This document shows, piece after piece, positions 1-9,608 of a DNA stretch of 20,074 nt. Source of the DNA: Kipferlia bialata (lineage: Eukaryota; Fornicata); the NCBI GenBank assembly GCA_003568945.1, contig BDIP01000397.1:1-20074 (forward strand), written 5' to 3'. Position 1 is the first letter of the stretch, and each line of letters starts with the position of its first letter. Both the position numbers and the translations under genes were made by a program. The notes under the pieces were generated by a model, which saw nothing but the letters and a program-made list of their open reading frames with translations, searched no databases and had not been told where the DNA came from.

Positions 1-14
1 TGGATGGGTCCCAT

Positions 15-54
15 CTATCTATCTATCTATATATATATATATATATATATATCC

Positions 55-92
<38 letters not shown>

Positions 93-117
93 CTATATAT
101 ATCTATATCTATACCCC
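15..117. repeat. TATC/TA/CT microsatellite
   Basis: Runs of TATC, TA and CT dinucleotides and tetranucleotides. They lie just before the first visible exon of the gene that ends at 1390, so they are probably inside one of its introns. Confidence 0.9.
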
Positions 118-136
118 CAATCCCTTCTCATGCCAG

Positions 137-1390
137 GTGGCTGCTTCTGGATGACTCGCCTATGCAGATGTCCAGGAAGGCCTCAGGGCCCAGCCAGGAC
201 GGGGTGTCTAGGGTGCTCCACATGGTGGGAGGCCAGGTGGGCACAGTGTATATACATAGTATATATGGTGGTAAGGTCCGTATGCAGAAGGATGGGAACT
301 GATATTGGTGGGGAGAGATGAGTGAGGTCGGATCGACCCTCAACCACCTCTCTATCCCCTTTCTCCCACACCCACTCTCTCTACACGTATGTCTAGACGC
401 ATGTATGTCTCCCTCTCCGTACTTGTGTCCGACCCCAGGTTGCTCTACTCGTGAGGCAGGGCAGGACCAAGCTGGACCCCCAGACCCACTCTCGCATCGT
501 GAGGGAAATCACGGGTATGGATATAGGAAGTGGTGTATATATGAATGGACTGTTACCAGTATATGTATCAGTATCAGTATCAATAGTGGTCGGTTGACAC
601 CCCCTGCTGCTCACCCCAGGGGAGACTGTGATGGCCCTGGTGCACAACCTGCTGAGGTTCGAGGTCGACACCTTCGGGGGATTCACGGTGGTGCAGGTGG
701 GGATCGGGTGATGGGGAGGGGGTGATGGGATGGGGTGATGGGGAGGGGGTGATGGGGATTGGGTGATGGGGATTGGGTGGTGTCTGCAGAGTGTGTGGCA
801 ACAGGTTTATTTTGTTATATTGTATTGTATTTCAGTATTTATATGGTATATTACATTATATACATACTACCAACCTCAGGACATATCGCGCGTTGAGTGC
901 TTCGTCAGGGACGTGCTCTACCCCCATGCACACCAGTACGAAGCCGACATGGACGTGTACCTGTCCCTGTTGGGTGGCGTTAAGGCACTGTTCTCCGTGC
1001 CCAAGCAGGTGAGTATCAGTAATGATACTGATACTGTTCTCGGTACCCAAGCGGGTGACACTTCATATCATATATGCATTTATACAGCTAGAATAGCCAC
1101 CGAGGGTCCACTCCGAAGGTTCAACGTTCTTTGTGACCTCACTATCAGTGTCTATACCTACCCATGGTTCTTCTCAATAGTGACCTTACCAATTCCCGTC
1201 CTGACTCTAGGCACTGCCTGACATCCTTGTTCCCTCCCCCTTCGAGCCGTGCCCGCTCCTGGACGTCAGTGTGTGCCGGGACCTGCTGCTCTGTAGGGGA
1301 GGGGCAGAGCCGGAGTACGCAGTGACTGCAGAAGAGGCCGACGAGGTGCTAGCCACGGCCAAGCAGCGCAGGGGGAGGAAGGGCCGGTAG
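137..1390 (+). CDS. Unrecognised protein, 3' part of gene (5' end outside window)
   Basis: Five exons join in frame: 137-236, 439-514, 620-696, 880-1008 and 1211-1390, ending in TAG. The first begins at an acceptor (TGCCAG) in mid-codon, so the start codon lies upstream of the window. Introns are GT-AG; acceptors include CCGACCCCAG, CTCACCCCAG and CTGACTCTAG. The peptide reads as ordinary globular protein, with stretches such as VALLVRQGRTKLDP, LLRFEVDTFGGFTVV and DVYLSLLGGVKALFSVPKQ, and ends in a basic tail (AKQRRGRKGR). I see no signal peptide or membrane helix in the visible ~187 residues and cannot assign a family. The donor at 1009 lies in a duplicated segment described separately. The gene is convergent with the minus-strand gene that ends at 1737. 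Confidence 0.75.
697..790. repeat. GGTGATGGG-type minisatellite in an intron
   Basis: Degenerate short-period tandem units of the form GGGTGATGGGGA(G/T) fill the 5' half of the intron 697-879 of the first gene. They are G-rich on the coding strand. Confidence 0.8.
990..1057. repeat. Direct repeat of an exon end and donor around a 24-base inverted-repeat element
   Basis: Positions 990-1011 and 1036-1057 are direct copies (about 19 of 22 bases identical) covering the end of exon 880-1008 plus its GTG donor. Between them, 1012-1035 is a perfect hairpin with arms AGTATCAGTA and TACTGATACT around an ATGA loop. The copy step is 46 bases, so using the second donor would shift the frame. The architecture matches that at 2978-3078. 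Confidence 0.8.
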
Positions 1391-1736
1391 TCACGCTAGT
1401 CTCGTCTCACTGATACTGATACGGAACTAGGTACGGTACCAGGTCCAGTTATTATGAGACGGGTGGACTCAGAAATAAAGTGTGGATAGCGAGATTGGTG
1501 TACTTTGGATTCTTTGTCAGGTTTCCCTTTTGATATGTATTATACTAAGTATACTTACTCTATCATATCTCTATATGCTCAGTATTGTATGTCAATCTGT
1601 CTGAATGCCTTTTTCTAGGGGCATACTGCTTCGGCACAGGAATCGTACCTTATAATAATAAGAGCTGACAGGAACTCAACTCTCTCCAATATCCAGTACT
1701 CTATTCCACAAAAGAGAGACCTGACTCCAACTGTCC
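1391..1736. other. Intergenic region between convergent genes
   Basis: No coding sequence seen. Both flanking genes end here, so it should hold their 3' untranslated and polyadenylation signals. Candidates are AATAAA at about 1474 on the plus strand and AT-rich sequence at 1535-1575. The TGATACTGATAC word at 1410-1421 resembles one arm of the inverted-repeat elements elsewhere in the window, but no partner arm is visible nearby. Confidence 0.6.
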
Positions 1737-4255
1737 TCACCACCCGGCCTGTGTGTCAAAGAACGATACTGGAACTGGCCTCGAGGACACACTCTGTTCT
1801 ACGGATAGAGACCCTGCCCCTACGGATAGAGGAGGTCTATGGGTGAAGGTGTTGCCGACGGCTGTGCCCTTTGCATAGGCACTGTCTCTCTCTCTCCCAG
1901 CCTGCGTCCTGGCCCCTTGTCTACCCCTGGGTCCGGCATAGAAGGGCACGACCACAGCCTGCCTCTCTCTCTGCCTCTTGGCTGCCAATCTGATAGCGTC
2001 GGGATGGGTTAGACCGCCACAGGGACGGCGGTGATACTGACTCCGCTCCCCCCCCCTCTCTCTCACTCGGGAGCGCTTACCACGGTCGAGACTCCGATCT
2101 CTCTCTACCGACACTCTGTCGCCTCTACTCCTGCTTCTGCTGACACTGACACTGGCACTGAGGCTCAGGACCTGGGGTGGGGACGGGAGCATGCAATGCT
2201 ACTTGAAGACATGCAATGGTAGTAAGAGACCTGGGGTCGAAATCAGTCGAGGTCAACGGAGGCCTTGATATACCGTAATGTCACCCACTATACTCGTGAT
2301 ACCTTCCATACACATGACACATATAGACAGAGGCGTATAATGGAGTGGATATACCTTCGGAGCCCTACTCTCCCTGGTTTCCCCATAGTCCCTCCGGTGC
2401 TTGATACGTGTCCTCTCTCTAGGAGCCTTTGTCGTAAGTACCCTAGACATCAGTGGGGGGTTGGGGTGTATAGAACGTCTGGATGGTATCATTTGATATC
2501 ATCTGATACAGTCTACACGTCTCAGCACTCACCATGCGAGGGAGGGGGCCCTCCGGTTGGGCAGGGAGGGGGCTGGGCCAGGGGGGAAGTCGTGGCTAGG
2601 CAGGAGGAAGGGCAGGCAGCCCAGGTCGACCGGATCCGAGACCTGGCCTAGAGCATGAGGCATGAGATATGGATATGGCACACAACACTTGACAGAAGAC
2701 TCACGATAGGTGTGGTATAGTATAGGATGACACATTCATATTATACACTGTGGTGTATATATACCTGTCCCAAAGAGAGCCTTCACCGCACTGAACGGGA
2801 GTGTGTGTGCCGGCAAGCCTAGTAGGTTCCTGGGTATACGGGTGCCTTCGGTCAGACATTGGGTATATAGATATACATATAAGAGAGTATACACATATAC
2901 AAACGGTGACACTAGGATACCAGGAAGAACACCGGCAACACTGGAGGGTTACGCTAACACTACATATATGTAACCCTGTCTCCGTACCGTGTGCATACGC
3001 AGTATCAGTATCTAATGATGATATATCTAATAATTCTGATGCTGATACTGATACTGTGTCCCTACCGTGTGCATACGCCGCCCTGTTGTGCACGATTGCT
3101 GCTGCCTGACAGAGGGGGGCAGACGCTGCATCGGGGGGCAGCGGGGTCAGGTTGTACAGGTGGCTGGGGTGGGGAGGGGGATGCAACATGTATATGCACA
3201 TACGTGGATATACTATGATGGCGGATACGTGGTGGATAAGTGGTGGAAGGACGACATGGGCTGCAATACCTGTACTTGGTGGCTGCAATGGCGTATGTGG
3301 GCACCAAGGACATGTGCAGCTCGGAGTTGAGGTGGGGCTGGGTCAGGAGCAGACTGTGGATGGGGGGCAGGGCAGGGGGGCGGGCGCTGCTGCCACCAGC
3401 CCCACCCTCCACCTCCACTCCTGGTGTGTCTGCCTTGCCAGTGGCAGCATCAGTCTCGCTGCCAGTGTCACTGCCACTGTCATCCTGGCTACACCCAGAG
3501 CTGCACTGTGAGTCACAGTCTGCATCAGGCCCCTCACTGTCACACTCACCATCATCAGCCCCCTCCTCAGAGGACTCCTCAGCCAGTGACTCGTCCCCCA
3601 TACCTTCCCCCCCACACTCTTCTATAAGGGTCCGGGAGCCCATGACGGAGTCCACCGACCCCAGACCAGTCTGTGGATCCCCCCCCTGAGACGAGTCGGG
3701 TGGGTACAGGCAGCTGTGCCGCAGGGGTGTTTCCAGTGACAGAGACAGAGACTCCACAGCCACCGGGCATGGGAGGGGGGCACGGTCTCTGCCATAGGTC
3801 ACAGACTCATGATCGGGGCTGGAGTGCACAGGGAGCACAGGGGCACCCGTAGCGCCTGAAGCATCACCCTGTGGTGATGAGGGATAGCCGTTGGACAGAA
3901 CAGGGTCCTTAGGCCCCTGGTCGGGATCCCCCCCTGTCATTGGGATATGCTCAATCACCCATTGCCCACTCTCCAGCTCCCTCTTCATCACATTGAAGTC
4001 TCGGAACCTGTCGTGAGAGGCACGTTCGCGCATGAAGTAGTGCATGAGAGAGAGGTAAGAACTTGACAGTCTAACTGAATCATACACCAGGAACAGACTC
4101 TCTCACAACCAGAGAGGACACTACCCCGAAATATGTTTGTAGCGGACGCCAACGAACGTACCTCACATGAATCCCCGGTACATCCCCTTCCCATGCATCT
4201 TGGCTTTTGCTAGACAAGCTTGGATTACATGGAGGTGAGGTGCCACTGTTGGCAT
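1737..4255 (-). CDS. Unrecognised protein with acidic middle and Arg/Ser-rich C-terminus
   Basis: Seven exons, in transcript order: 4255-4167, 4070-3270, 3163-3066, 2818-2765, 2647-2533, 2442-2355 and 2171-1737 (TGA stop). They join in frame to about 559 residues. The start (MPTVAPHLHVIQACLAKAK) is the ATG at 4255; its exon must stop at the GTGAGG donor because TGA follows at once. The N-terminal 80 residues look helical and globular (LSLMHYFMRERASHDRFRDF, ELESGQWVIEHIPM). Roughly residues 150-240 are low-complexity Asp/Glu/Ser/Gly. A second ordered stretch follows (LNSELHMSLVPTYAIAATKY, LPAHTLPFSAVKALFGT). Residues 416-559 are rich in Arg, Ser and Glu with RS dipeptides (SVSRSRSRGDRVSVERDR), as in many RNA-processing proteins. 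A nuclear RNA-related role is only an inference from that tail. The exon 3 donor lies in the duplication at 2978-3078. No family recognised. Confidence 0.7.
2978..3078. repeat. Direct repeat of an exon end and donor around a 55-base element with 12-base inverted ends
   Basis: Positions 2978-3000 and 3056-3078 are direct copies (21 of 23 bases). On the minus strand they carry an exon end followed by a GT donor. The element between them, 3001-3055, has perfect 12-base inverted ends, AGTATCAGTATC and GATACTGATACT. The copy step is 78 bases, a multiple of three, and the inserted segment has no stop in the gene's frame. Using the second donor (GT at 2987-2986) instead of the first (3065-3064) would therefore add 26 residues without a frameshift. 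Confidence 0.85.
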
Positions 4256-4689
4256 ACACCCGCTGACTAGATCCTAGGATGGGAGGTGAAGTCTCGTATA
4301 GTGCTCCATATTATTTGGTATTCAAGCTGCGTAGCTATCGTCGTGAGAGTAGTAACAACATAGTATCTATCCGTATGCGACCCACCATGCGAGAATACAA
4401 CCTCAGAAGACCTATCCCCAGACCTGGGGAGGCCATTCATCTACAAACACCACCGGATCGCCCCAGAGTGCGCCATAGAAAGAAGAGCCATGGTAATCAT
4501 CACCCATTCTGGATGCTGGACTCGAGGATAGTTTCGCGGCTTTTCGTAGTGGGGCTCAACCCCTTATTTTCTGTACCAAAAATGAGACGGAGGGTGTGAC
4601 TCACAACTTGAGCTCACAACTATATACTATTCTCAAGGATCGTTTGTGGTAGTAGTACACCCTGCTAGCAGTTTAAAGGGTGCCGTGTG
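4256..4689. other. Shared upstream region of divergent genes
   Basis: 434 bases lie between the minus-strand start at 4255 and the plus-strand start at 4690, so promoters for both genes should be here. An open frame at 4279-4599 on the plus strand (106 codons) has no recognisable domain and no good splice partners, and I do not call it a gene. I see no clear promoter element. Confidence 0.5.
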
Positions 4690-7600
4690 ATGCCGCTGGC
4701 TCTTTGCTTCAACCCAGGCCCCAAAATCTCTGCAGGAGATGTTGTGGAGATCTCTGTTAAGCATACAGCTAAGCCGAAACTGGCAAAGGTACAAGGGTCA
4801 CTTACTCTCACATGTACATAGTATATTAACATATTGTCCTGGCTAAGACATTATGTTTCTGTTTGCGTCCGTCCCTTTGTGTGCATGTCTGTATGAGTCT
4901 GTCATCCACTGTGGATGCCGCATATTCTATATGACACTGGTTGCTTCGCTTTCAGTGCCTTCATGGGATTGTGTTCGGACTTAGTCCTGCCTTTCTGGGC
5001 TCTTGGTTGCTGACAGTACCACACTTCGTGTTTCATTCCCTCATATCATAGATATATCCTGTTCCAACTTGGCCCTCCTTGCTCGTCTCATATCTGTCTT
5101 ATTCCAGGGACATGTCTTTGTCTACCGCTTTTCCCTTGGACTGAGTGTTGATGAGCTCACCGTGCTGTCGGACTATACCCCCAGTCCCGTATGCACCTGG
5201 AGCCCATTGCAGGTTGTCCTGTGATATGGAAAAGATGAAACCTATCCACTCCATTCGTATAATTATTCACCGCCACATACCCCATCACCGCACCATTTCT
5301 TGTCAAGATACTGATTTCAGGCCGGAGTGTACACTATCCAGTGCTCCACATGTCCCATGCCGTCCAGGAAACACTTTGCCAGTAGAGGAAGGGCGGTGGC
5401 CAAGGGGAAGGAGGTAAGTGGACATGCATGCATATGCCGTTGCATCGCGATACGATATCCGTGGCTGTCCTACCAAGTCAAGTCTCTTGCCATTCACCCT
5501 AGGTCCCCACCACCCTCCCCTTCCCCGTGCCCTTTGACTCCTGTACAGCCACCCTCAGCGTGGAGTGTGTGCTCAAGCATGACCCCGTGGCTACCCCTGC
5601 CGCTGTGGCAGCCCCTGCCTCCTCGTCTGATGCCTCCTGCAGTCTCGTCAGACTCAAGGTGGGGGGTGTCGCCACAGTATTGCTCTCTGTCTCTCCCTCT
5701 GTGCCATCAGTATCTGTCTCCAGTGTCTAGTAATGCCTCTCTCCTCATTGCCAGGCCAGGGTTGTGTCTCATGACAACCCCTCTATCCCAGTCCTCTGTA
5801 CCCCTCCCTTGTCCAGGTACCAACAGATCCAGAGGCAATGCCAGTGGCAATGTCACATATATATATATCACATAGATCATCATTTGTTGTGGAAGTGTCT
5901 ACCATGGCTGATACCCAGAAATGTGACATCTGAGCGAGTTTTGGTCACGCCTCTATGGCGAATCAAACCTGCTGCTGGCACTGCCCTTACCTCGCAGTGG
6001 AGGGTCAGGAGGTATTTACTGCCCCGTGGGACAGGTCTATGTATCTATATGTATTCACAGAGACTGGCACTAGGCCCTAGTAATACCACTGCCCTCAGGT
6101 CCTGGTACCGTGGGAAGAGCACTCTGTGTGACCCTGGGTACGGGGCCCTTCTACCCATAGGCCCATGCCCACCCAACTTCGAGATCCAGGTATCTATGCG
6201 AGTGTGAACAAGAGAGAACCGTCTTCCGACTCCCCCCCCCCCCCCCCCCCCCCTTTTTTTTTTTTTTTTTTTTGGGCTCCCCCCCCCCCCCCCCCCCCCC
6301 CAACCAGACCCCCTACACACACCTACTCCTTCTCTCATCCCCAGGGTGTCTCTGGTGACATTGACCTCCCCGCCCTGGGCTTTGAGCCCTATGGGGACAA
6401 CCTCATGGTCAGGTGTGTATATGTATTGTAAGACTAGGCCATACACTGTGGTTCTATTGAATACATCCCCTCCACCCCCTCTCGCTGCCTCTGACTGTCA
6501 GGTGGCCCCCCGTGACTGGGCAGAGAGGTGCAGATGCCGCCCCCGGCCCCTCCCAGCAGGACCTGGACACCCTGCTGGAGGGCACACCCTACGCCCCACA
6601 GGTCGATAGGGTACGGGTCCACCACACTCATTGTATATACATGATACTCATTGTGTGTACAGCAGCATAGTGTCTCACTGTCATGTCTCTGACCCCCAGG
6701 TTGGTACTCTCCACAGGGTGTATCTGCCTGACCACGACTACTACCTGGGTGGGTATAGTATATATCATATGGAAATATGTCTATATGTTGGGTATAAACA
6801 CTGGATATCCTTTCTCTCTCATATTTATGTACTAAGCTCCCCCCCTCACCCCAGAGTCAGTAGTGTGCTCCGTGACAGCCGGCTTCGAGGACGACGCCCT
6901 TATCGCACTCACAGTATTGGAGCAGACATACAGGTACATGCATGTACAGTCTAGTCCAATGGAGTTGCTATCCCTCATCCCCTATACCCCCTATACCCAC
7001 CCCCAGGCTGAAGTGCATCTCCACCCTGTCCCGGGAGATGGTCCGTAACGCAGCGAGGTGGGTGTGATCCTCATTATGTCCTAGTGTCTTTTGTGGTGTA
7101 TAGTTCATCCTTCTTTGGCTTACACCTCTCTGTCCTCTGCTGACCCCCCAGGTATGGCAGCCTGTGGACCCTGGTCCCAGAGGGCAGCCCTGCCCACCAC
7201 CCCTCGGCATGCATCGTATGTACGTCACACACACATATTCCAAACTGCTACCTACATACATATGTGTATACATATACACACACTGACCCCTAGGCAGCCA
7301 CCCCGGCTTCTACAAGCAGTTCTCCACCCTGCGCATGACCAGGGTGATGCCTGTCATCCTGGGCAGTGGGGACATGAGGAGGGCCATGGGGCTTATGGAC
7401 GAGGTAGGGGGTAATTAGGATAGACAGTGGCTATATTGGTATTCTGGTGCATTGGTATGTTCTAACCGTCTCTCACGGATATTATGATGTTCTTTCGATT
7501 TGGTGTCTTGTCTCCATACTCTCCCTCTCACCCCAGATTGGCAAGCGCCACCCCGCCCTGACCGATGCCAACCACATCTACATCGGGTACATATGCACCC

Positions 7601-8119
7601 CCAGCACCAGGAGGGGGCAGGGGGTGGGGTCCATCCTTATGGACAAGGTATGTCTCTCTTTACAGTCTCTACTCACTGTGTGACAGGTAGTGTAGTCCTC
7701 ACCGCCAGCTCAAGGCTCTCTGTGACCATCCTGCCCACCTCACAGAGCTGTACCTCGAGAACAGCAAGGAGGCCAACCTCGGCTTCTACCACGGCAGACA
7801 CGGGATGCAGGTATATATAGTCTAGTATTTGCAAGCATCCTTTGGGTATGGCTCCCTCTGTCCCCTTCTACCCCCCAGGTCTACGAGCGCCTCGACCTGA
7901 CCAGGGCCAGTGGTCTGTTTGGCTGTGTCAAGTACTACGTCATGAAGAGAACACCTGGAGCACAGGGTACGTCACTCTGTCTACCTGCACAACACTCTAC
8001 CATTCTACCATGAACATCATATATCTGTGTACACCTCTGACCCCCCAGACGTCCCCCTGTGTGCCAATGACCAGGAGTTGGATGCCATCACCACCCCTGT
8101 GGTACTCAAGGACAACTAG
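4690..8119 (+). CDS. GNAT-family N-acetyltransferase with a beta-rich N-terminal half
   Basis: Nineteen exons join in frame to about 528 residues: 4690-4788, 5108-5212, 5321-5413, 5503-5658, 5755-5816, 5876-5922, 5998-6034, 6099-6189, 6345-6412, 6502-6601, 6700-6748, 6855-6933, 7007-7057, 7152-7219, 7294-7403, 7537-7647, 7709-7810, 7879-7966 and 8049-8119. The last third is a GNAT domain: acetyl-CoA-binding motif A with RRGQGVGSILMDK (residues about 430-442), then motif B with LYLENSKEANLGFYHGRHGM (about 456-475). GNAT enzymes move acetyl from acetyl-CoA to an amine; the substrate cannot be told. The first ~200 residues alternate hydrophobic and polar residues (AGDVVEISVKHTA, GHVFVYRFSLGLSVDELTV) like a beta-sandwich; no family recognised. 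Two points are open. An in-frame TGA at 5931 and ATG at 5955 lie in the predicted intron 5923-5997, so two separate genes (4690-5933 and 5955-8119) are possible. The exon ending at 6034 could instead end at 6011 with an acceptor at 6060. The long first intron could hide a 60-base in-phase exon (4956-5015). Confidence 0.72.
6232..6301. repeat. C22-T20-GGG-C-rich homopolymer block in an intron
   Basis: A run of 22 C is followed by 20 T, GGGCT and then 23 C. It sits inside the predicted intron 6190-6344 of the acetyltransferase gene. Such blocks are prone to length error in sequencing. Confidence 0.95.
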
Positions 8120-8262
8120 GTCAATGTAGGTCAAGCAATGTCAATATAGGTCATGGTTATACTGTTGAGAGAATCAAACGTTGCTGTATACACCCAGCAT
8201 GCAACATTGACAGGATATTCACACTTGCCTTTTCTCTCCATCACTGCTCACACCTGTGAACA

Positions 8263-9336
8263 ATGCCCCCAAGTGTCACCTTCTTCCCTCTCTCCCTCCC
8301 CATCTCCCTGGGTAACGTGTACTCAGTCACAACTCTAGCAGTGCCTGGGGGTGGGAACCCTCCCAGCGTCAGTGTGCTGGTGCTGGAGGCTGGAGTGCGT
8401 AGCACTGGCTACGTCAGGTCCCACATCCTCACATTTGACATTGACAACAACTGCACACACGAGGAGATCCCAAACTGCCCCATACCCCTCTTCCCTGACT
8501 CCCTAGGTATACAATATGAATACTAACCGTATTCTCCGTTCTCGGAACAGAAGATAGCCTGTATACTGTGGTCACTGACTACACTGTAGTCAGCCTGTGT
8601 AAACAGTATCGATATCACACACTGACCTCCAGATGCTGCACACCTAGGAGACAGAGTGTGTGTTGTGTGCCGTGACTCTGACTTAAGCCAGCGCAGAGCC
8701 CCCGAGATGTTCTCTCTCTCCCTCTCTGACAGGAGGTGGGAGACAGTAGACACGCAAGAGGTCGAGGACAGTGGCCGGATGGTGTCCTATGAGACCCCCG
8801 TCTCGGTGTTTGCCATCGACGGCACATGCTACATTTCCATGTGCTACGAAGAAGGCTACCCTTCGGCGAAGAAGGCCGTCTTCCTCGCCTACCACCCCAC
8901 ACAGTACCGCTGGGAGAGACTGACCCCACCCAGTCTGGAGTGCATGGACCTCTATCCCAAGTGTTGTGTAGTAGCAGACGGGGTGGGCTACATACTGGGA
9001 GAGGAGAACCACGTGTCGTACGCGCCCTCCCTTTCCCTGCTACCCTCCCTGGGGTGGACTAAGGAGACACCTCTCCCTGAGGCACTTACCCTGGACCAGG
9101 TGAGCTCCTGCTGTGCAGTGCCTATGGGGAGGGACGTCTTGGTCCTGCACATGGCTACGGGTAGAGCCATTGTCTACCGCACCGTGACCCATGAGTGGGA
9201 GAGTGTGGACTGTTCCCTGCTAGACCCACAGGACAGACCCAAGACAGCATGCACTATCAGAGGGTCTCACTTCCTGGCGGCCTCGGCCAGAGGCGCAACA
9301 GCATCCCGATTGTTCATAGGGACCTTTATGGAGTAA
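8263..9336 (+). CDS. Kelch/beta-propeller-like protein
   Basis: Two exons, 8263-8506 and 8633-9336 (TAA stop), join in phase 1 to 315 residues; the intron ends CACTGACCTCCAG. The start MPPSVTFFPLSLPISLGNVY is the first ATG of the open frame. Propeller-blade signatures recur: a display name or value strand, then a W about ten residues on. Examples are EMFSLSLSDRRWETV, FLAYHPTQYRWERL, SLGWTKETPLPEAL and VYRTVTHEWESVD, each followed by a hydrophobic strand such as CVVADGVGYILGEEN or CCAVPMGRDVLVLH. The full Gly-Gly kelch motif is weak, and only about four or five blades are visible, short for a closed six- or seven-blade propeller. It may be a divergent or shortened member. Propellers of this type usually act as protein-interaction scaffolds; the partner is unknown. 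No signal peptide or membrane helix is evident. It starts 143 bases after the acetyltransferase stop, on the same strand. Confidence 0.75.
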
Positions 9337-9608
9337 GGGAGTAGGATAGTACACTGCACTCTCTGTATAGGGCGCATGGCGTCATTGGCATTTGTCAAGT
9401 GTGTAGTGTGTGGATATCATAGAATATACACCAACGATAAGCCCCCAGTGCCCAGTGTTCATAGTTGCTGTTTCTTGTGAATGTATAACGATTGAAGAAG
9501 TGCTACCGAGCCGTACGGTTCACACTTTATCTCACACGAACAAATTTCAAGACATGGCATTTCATCTATATGTGCTGATACATATCATCTGTCTCTGTGT
9601 GAATGGTC
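9337..9608. other. Intergenic region between convergent genes
   Basis: Lies between the TAA of the kelch-like gene and the predicted TGA of the minus-strand membrane protein. No coding signal seen. Confidence 0.5.

Noticed and set aside
763-1221. A 152-codon open frame covering exon 880-1008 and its neighbours
   Set aside because: It runs through both introns; the flanking codons are AT-rich repeat and hairpin sequence. Only 880-1008 fits the spliced gene.
4279-4599. A 106-codon plus-strand open frame
   Set aside because: It lies in the shared upstream region of two divergent genes, has no domain and no in-phase splice partner, and reads as non-coding.
6045-6446. A minus-strand open frame rich in Gly, Lys and Arg
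   Set aside because: Its composition comes from the homopolymer C and T tracts at 6232-6301 read in reverse; it lies opposite acetyltransferase exons.
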